Source of the DNA: JALOAT01 sp041677345
GTDB lineage: Bacteria > Pseudomonadota > Gammaproteobacteria > Thiohalomonadales > Thiohalomonadaceae
Assembly (NCBI GenBank): GCA_041677345.1
Contig: JBAYQE010000057.1
Location: 1 to 16,660 of the forward strand
Length of the DNA: 16,660 bases
Reading direction: 5' to 3'
Every line of letters starts with the position of its first letter. The stretch's first letter is position 1. The notes beneath the pieces were generated by a model. The model ran no database searches. It saw only the letters and a list, made by a program, of their open reading frames with translations, and was not told the DNA's origin. Below, in pieces: positions 14,781 to 16,660 of the stretch. A program made the position numbers and the translations under genes.

Positions 14781-15266
14781 TCACGCTCCCGTCTGCAGGA
14801 ACAGGACCTGCACGGCCAACAGGCCGCCCAGGAAGAAGAGCGCGCCCGCCAGGAGACTCGGGCGATTGAGCAGGGACACGCCGGAGATCACATGGCCACT
14901 GGTGCAGCCGCCCGCCATGCGTGCGCCCAGGCCCATGAGCGTGCCGGCCGCCAGCAGCATGAGCCCGCGCAGGTACAGGTCCTGCGGCAATGCCTGTTCG
15001 TACAGTGGGCCCATGCCCGTGGTGACGGTGAGGCCGTCGCCGGCACCGGCCAGTACCGCACCCAGCGGAATACCCAGCCCGAACCACAGGCGCCAGCGGT
15101 TGGTGCGGCGGAATTCGGGATGGCGGAAGTGGTCGGCGCCCGGCAGTACCTGGCAGGCGTAGCCATAGGCAGTGGAAATACCGAGCTGTTTATTGGTGAC
15201 CCAGTAGAGGGCGACCATGAGCGCACCGATGGCGCTGCCTGCCAGCCAGCCGGACCAGATGGACAT
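14781..15266 (-). CDS. YeeE/YedE family transporter, first half
   Basis: A 161-residue membrane protein with about four helices; CGGAG sits upstream of the ATG at 15266. The family motif ARMAGGCTSGHVISG carries Cys121 (about residues 115-129). Another Cys38 lies in an early loop (TAYGYACQVLPG), which may face the transport path. It is encoded just before the second half, with a 2-nt gap, so the two are surely co-translated and likely form one transporter for thiosulfate or another reduced sulfur species. No tusA, sulfurtransferase or ArsR-type regulator gene lies beside it in this window, although such neighbours are common in sulfur oxidisers. The tRNA-like fragment lies just upstream. Confidence 0.88.
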   Translation of the reverse strand: MSIWSGWLAGSAIGALMVALYWVTNKQLGISTAYGYACQVLPGADHFRHPEFRRTNRWRLWFGLGIPLGAVLAGAGDGLTVTTGMGPLYEQALPQDLYLRGLMLLAAGTLMGLGARMAGGCTSGHVISGVSLLNRPSLLAGALFFLGGLLAVQVLFLQTGA

Positions 15267-15310
15267 TGAAAAGCTCCGTGAAATCAGCGGACGGCGAGTA
15301 TATCCAGAGG

Positions 15311-15336
15311 ACGGAAGGAGGGGATTCGAACCTCTG
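15311..15336 (-). pseudogene. tRNA 3'-end-like fragment (T-arm and acceptor strand)
   Basis: On the minus strand the segment reads AGAGG, loop TTCGAAT, then CCCCT CCTTCCG, the layout of a tRNA T-arm and 3' acceptor strand. The T-stem has one A-C mismatch. No matching 5' acceptor strand (CGGAAGG-like) or anticodon arm is found in the 100 nt upstream on that strand, and no CCA follows. It is therefore a remnant or an integrase attachment-site copy, not a working tRNA. I cannot assign its amino acid. Confidence 0.5.
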
Positions 15337-15399
15337 TATCGCGGTATAAGAAAATTCTGATGCGCTAATGTGATGTGGCCTGACCGGTGGTCTGCGGGT

Positions 15400-15427
15400 T
15401 TTGCATCGCTGCCCCGGGCACTACAAT
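15400..15427 (+). promoter_or_regulatory. Probable tex promoter
   Basis: TACAAT (15422-15427) is a 5-of-6 match to the sigma-70 -10 box. TTTGCA (15400-15405), 16 bp upstream, is a fair -35. The start of transcription would be near 15434, leaving a leader of about 24 nt before the tex ATG. This is the clearest promoter candidate in the window after the extended -10 before the Bax-like gene. Confidence 0.45.
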
Positions 15428-15457
15428 GCCGCCTCCGTTCATCGTTCCCGAGTCACC

Positions 15458-16660
15458 ATGTCGATTTTCCAGCGCATTGCCCAAGAACTCGCCGTCCATG
15501 TCGCCCAGGTGGAGGCCGCCGTGCGCCTCTTGGATGAAGGTGCCACCGTGCCCTTCATCGCACGCTACCGCAAGGAGGTCACGGGCGGGCTGGATGACAC
15601 CCAGTTGCGTAACCTGGAGGAGCGACTCACCTATCTGCGCGAGCTGGACGAGCGCCGCGCCACGGTGCTCAAGAGCATCGAGGAACAGGGCAAGCTGACC
15701 CCGGAACTGAAGGCCGCCATCCTGGCCGCGGATACCAAGGTCCGCCTGGAAGACCTCTACCGCCCCTACATGCAGAAGCGTCGCACCAAGGCGCAGATCG
15801 CCAAGGAGGCCGGGCTGGAGCCGCTGGCCGACGCCTTGCTCGCCGATCCGACGCTCACCCCCGAGGCCGTCGCCGCGGCCTACGTGGATGCGGACAAGGG
15901 TGTGGCCGATGTGGCCGCGGCCCTGGACGGTGCCCGTCAGATCCTCATGGAGCGCTTCGCCGAGGATGCCGAGCTGGTGGGCCTGCTGCGCACCTACCTG
16001 TGGGAGAACGCCCATCTCAAGTCCACGGTGGTGGCGGGCAAGCAGGAGGAGGGCGCCAAATTCTCCGACTACTTCGAGCACAGCGAGCCGCTCAAGGGCG
16101 TGCCCTCGCACCGTGCCCTGGCCCTGTTCCGCGGCCGCAAGGAGGGTGTGCTCAACCTGGAACTGGTGATCCCCGCAGATGATGTCCAGGGAAGGACGAA
16201 TGCCGCCGAGGGCAGGGCGCCCGGGAGCGGCCAGGTGGAGGGCCGCAAGCCCACCGACCCGTCGGTGTGCGAGGGCATGATCGCCAAGCACGTGGGCATC
16301 CGCGCGGAGGGCCGGCCTGCCGACAAATGGCTGCTGGAGACCGTGCGCTGGGCCTGGCGTGTGAAGGTCCTCAGTCACCTGGACACGGAGCTGAAGGCGC
16401 AGTTACGCGAGGGCTCCGAGGAAGAGGCCATCAAGGTCTTCGCCCGCAACCTGCATGACCTGTTGCTCGCCGCGCCTGCCGGCGCGCGCGCCACCATGGG
16501 CCTGGACCCGGGGCTGCGCACCGGCGTGAAGGTGGCGGTGGTGGACGCCACCGGCAAGCTGCTCGGCACCGGCACCATCTATCCCCACGCGCCGCAGAAC
16601 CGCTGGGACGAATCCATCGCCACGCTCGCGGCCCTGTGCCAGAAGTTCAACGTGGAGCTC
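15458..16660 (+). CDS. tex: Transcription accessory protein Tex, N-terminal half (3' end cut by window)
   Basis: Tex is a cytosolic nucleic-acid-binding protein related to eukaryotic Spt6, tied to transcription and stress tolerance. The 401 codons present are about half of the roughly 770-residue protein. The ATG at 15458 is followed by the conserved start region: VRLLDEGATVPFIARYRKEV, GGLDDTQLRNLEERL and LEDLYRPY, then GARQILMERFAEDAEL and GKQEEGAKFSDYF. The YqgF-like domain begins near residue 345 (TMGLDPGLRTGVKVAVVDAT). The remaining YqgF, helix-hairpin-helix and S1 domains lie beyond the window. Residues about 241-265 form an extra Gly/Arg-rich stretch; the GVL-to-CE interval is 38 residues against 18 in E. 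coli as I recall it. The frame has no stop. The Shine-Dalgarno is weak. Confidence 0.96.
   Translation, partial: MSIFQRIAQELAVHVAQVEAAVRLLDEGATVPFIARYRKEVTGGLDDTQLRNLEERLTYLRELDERRATVLKSIEEQGKLTPELKAAILAADTKVRLEDLYRPYMQKRRTKAQIAKEAGLEPLADALLADPTLTPEAVAAAYVDADKGVADVAAALDGARQILMERFAEDAELVGLLRTYLWENAHLKSTVVAGKQEEGAKFSDYFEHSEPLKGVPSHRALALFRGRKEGVLNLELVIPADDVQGRTNAAEGRAPGSGQVEGRKPTDPSVCEGMIAKHVGIRAEGRPADKWLLETVRWAWRVKVLSHLDTELKAQLREGSEEEAIKVFARNLHDLLLAAPAGARATMGLDPGLRTGVKVAVVDATGKLLGTGTIYPHAPQNRWDESIATLAALCQKFNVEL

Noticed and set aside
15267..15400. A complete tRNA gene on the minus strand
   Set aside because: Only the T-arm and acceptor 3' strand are present. No matching 5' acceptor strand, D-arm or anticodon arm could be laid out in the upstream 100 nt.
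15365..16378. 337-codon open frame on the minus strand opposite tex
   Set aside because: The plus strand encodes a strongly conserved Tex. The antisense translation resembles no family and has no start signals.

Overview
The window is GC-rich, densely coding bacterial DNA. The long single-chain PurL with a fused glutaminase domain, the Bax-type glucosaminidase, the Prx5-glutaredoxin hybrid and a Tex protein very close to the E. coli one all point to a gammaproteobacterium. The split YeeE/YedE transporter and a REP-type palindrome would fit a Chromatiales/Ectothiorhodospiraceae-like lineage, but that finer placement is inference. Both ends cut through genes: purL lacks its 5' half and tex lacks its 3' half.

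Layout. (1) 1-2025 (+): C-terminal half of purL. (2) 2026-2318: a non-coding block of nested inverted repeats. (3) 2319-7819 (-): a DUF4142 lipoprotein gene lies downstream of an adaptor/permease pair for an RND efflux pump, whose two genes overlap by 4 nt. Upstream of the pair is a small SRPBCC-fold gene. No outer-membrane TolC-like partner is present. (4) 8032-9761 (+): a peroxiredoxin-glutaredoxin hybrid, then a membrane-anchored Bax-like glucosaminidase. (5) 9888-14185 (-): four envelope genes in a row: DUF3015 secreted protein, DUF4105 (Lnb-N) protein with a barrel-like C-terminus, alpha/beta-hydrolase lipoprotein, and secreted polysaccharide deacetylase. The last three are packed with a 1-nt overlap and a 7-nt gap. 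A strong GNRA-loop terminator hairpin separates DUF3015 from the rest and stops only 7 nt before the DUF4105 start codon. (6) 14368-15266 (-): two half-size YeeE/YedE genes, together one predicted transporter of sulfur compounds. (7) about 15311-15336: a piece resembling the 3' end of a tRNA gene. (8) 15458-16660 (+): N-terminal half of tex, with an extra segment not found in E. coli Tex.

How the genes work together. Purine synthesis (PurL) and Tex are housekeeping functions. Most of the rest concerns the envelope or stress: efflux, thiol peroxidase, peptidoglycan hydrolase, and an uncharacterised envelope operon. The best candidates for something undescribed are the DUF3015-(attenuator)-DUF4105-hydrolase-deacetylase cluster and the RNA hairpin that would cover the ribosome binding site of the SRPBCC gene. 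No CRISPR array, complete tRNA or rRNA gene, transposase or phage gene was found.
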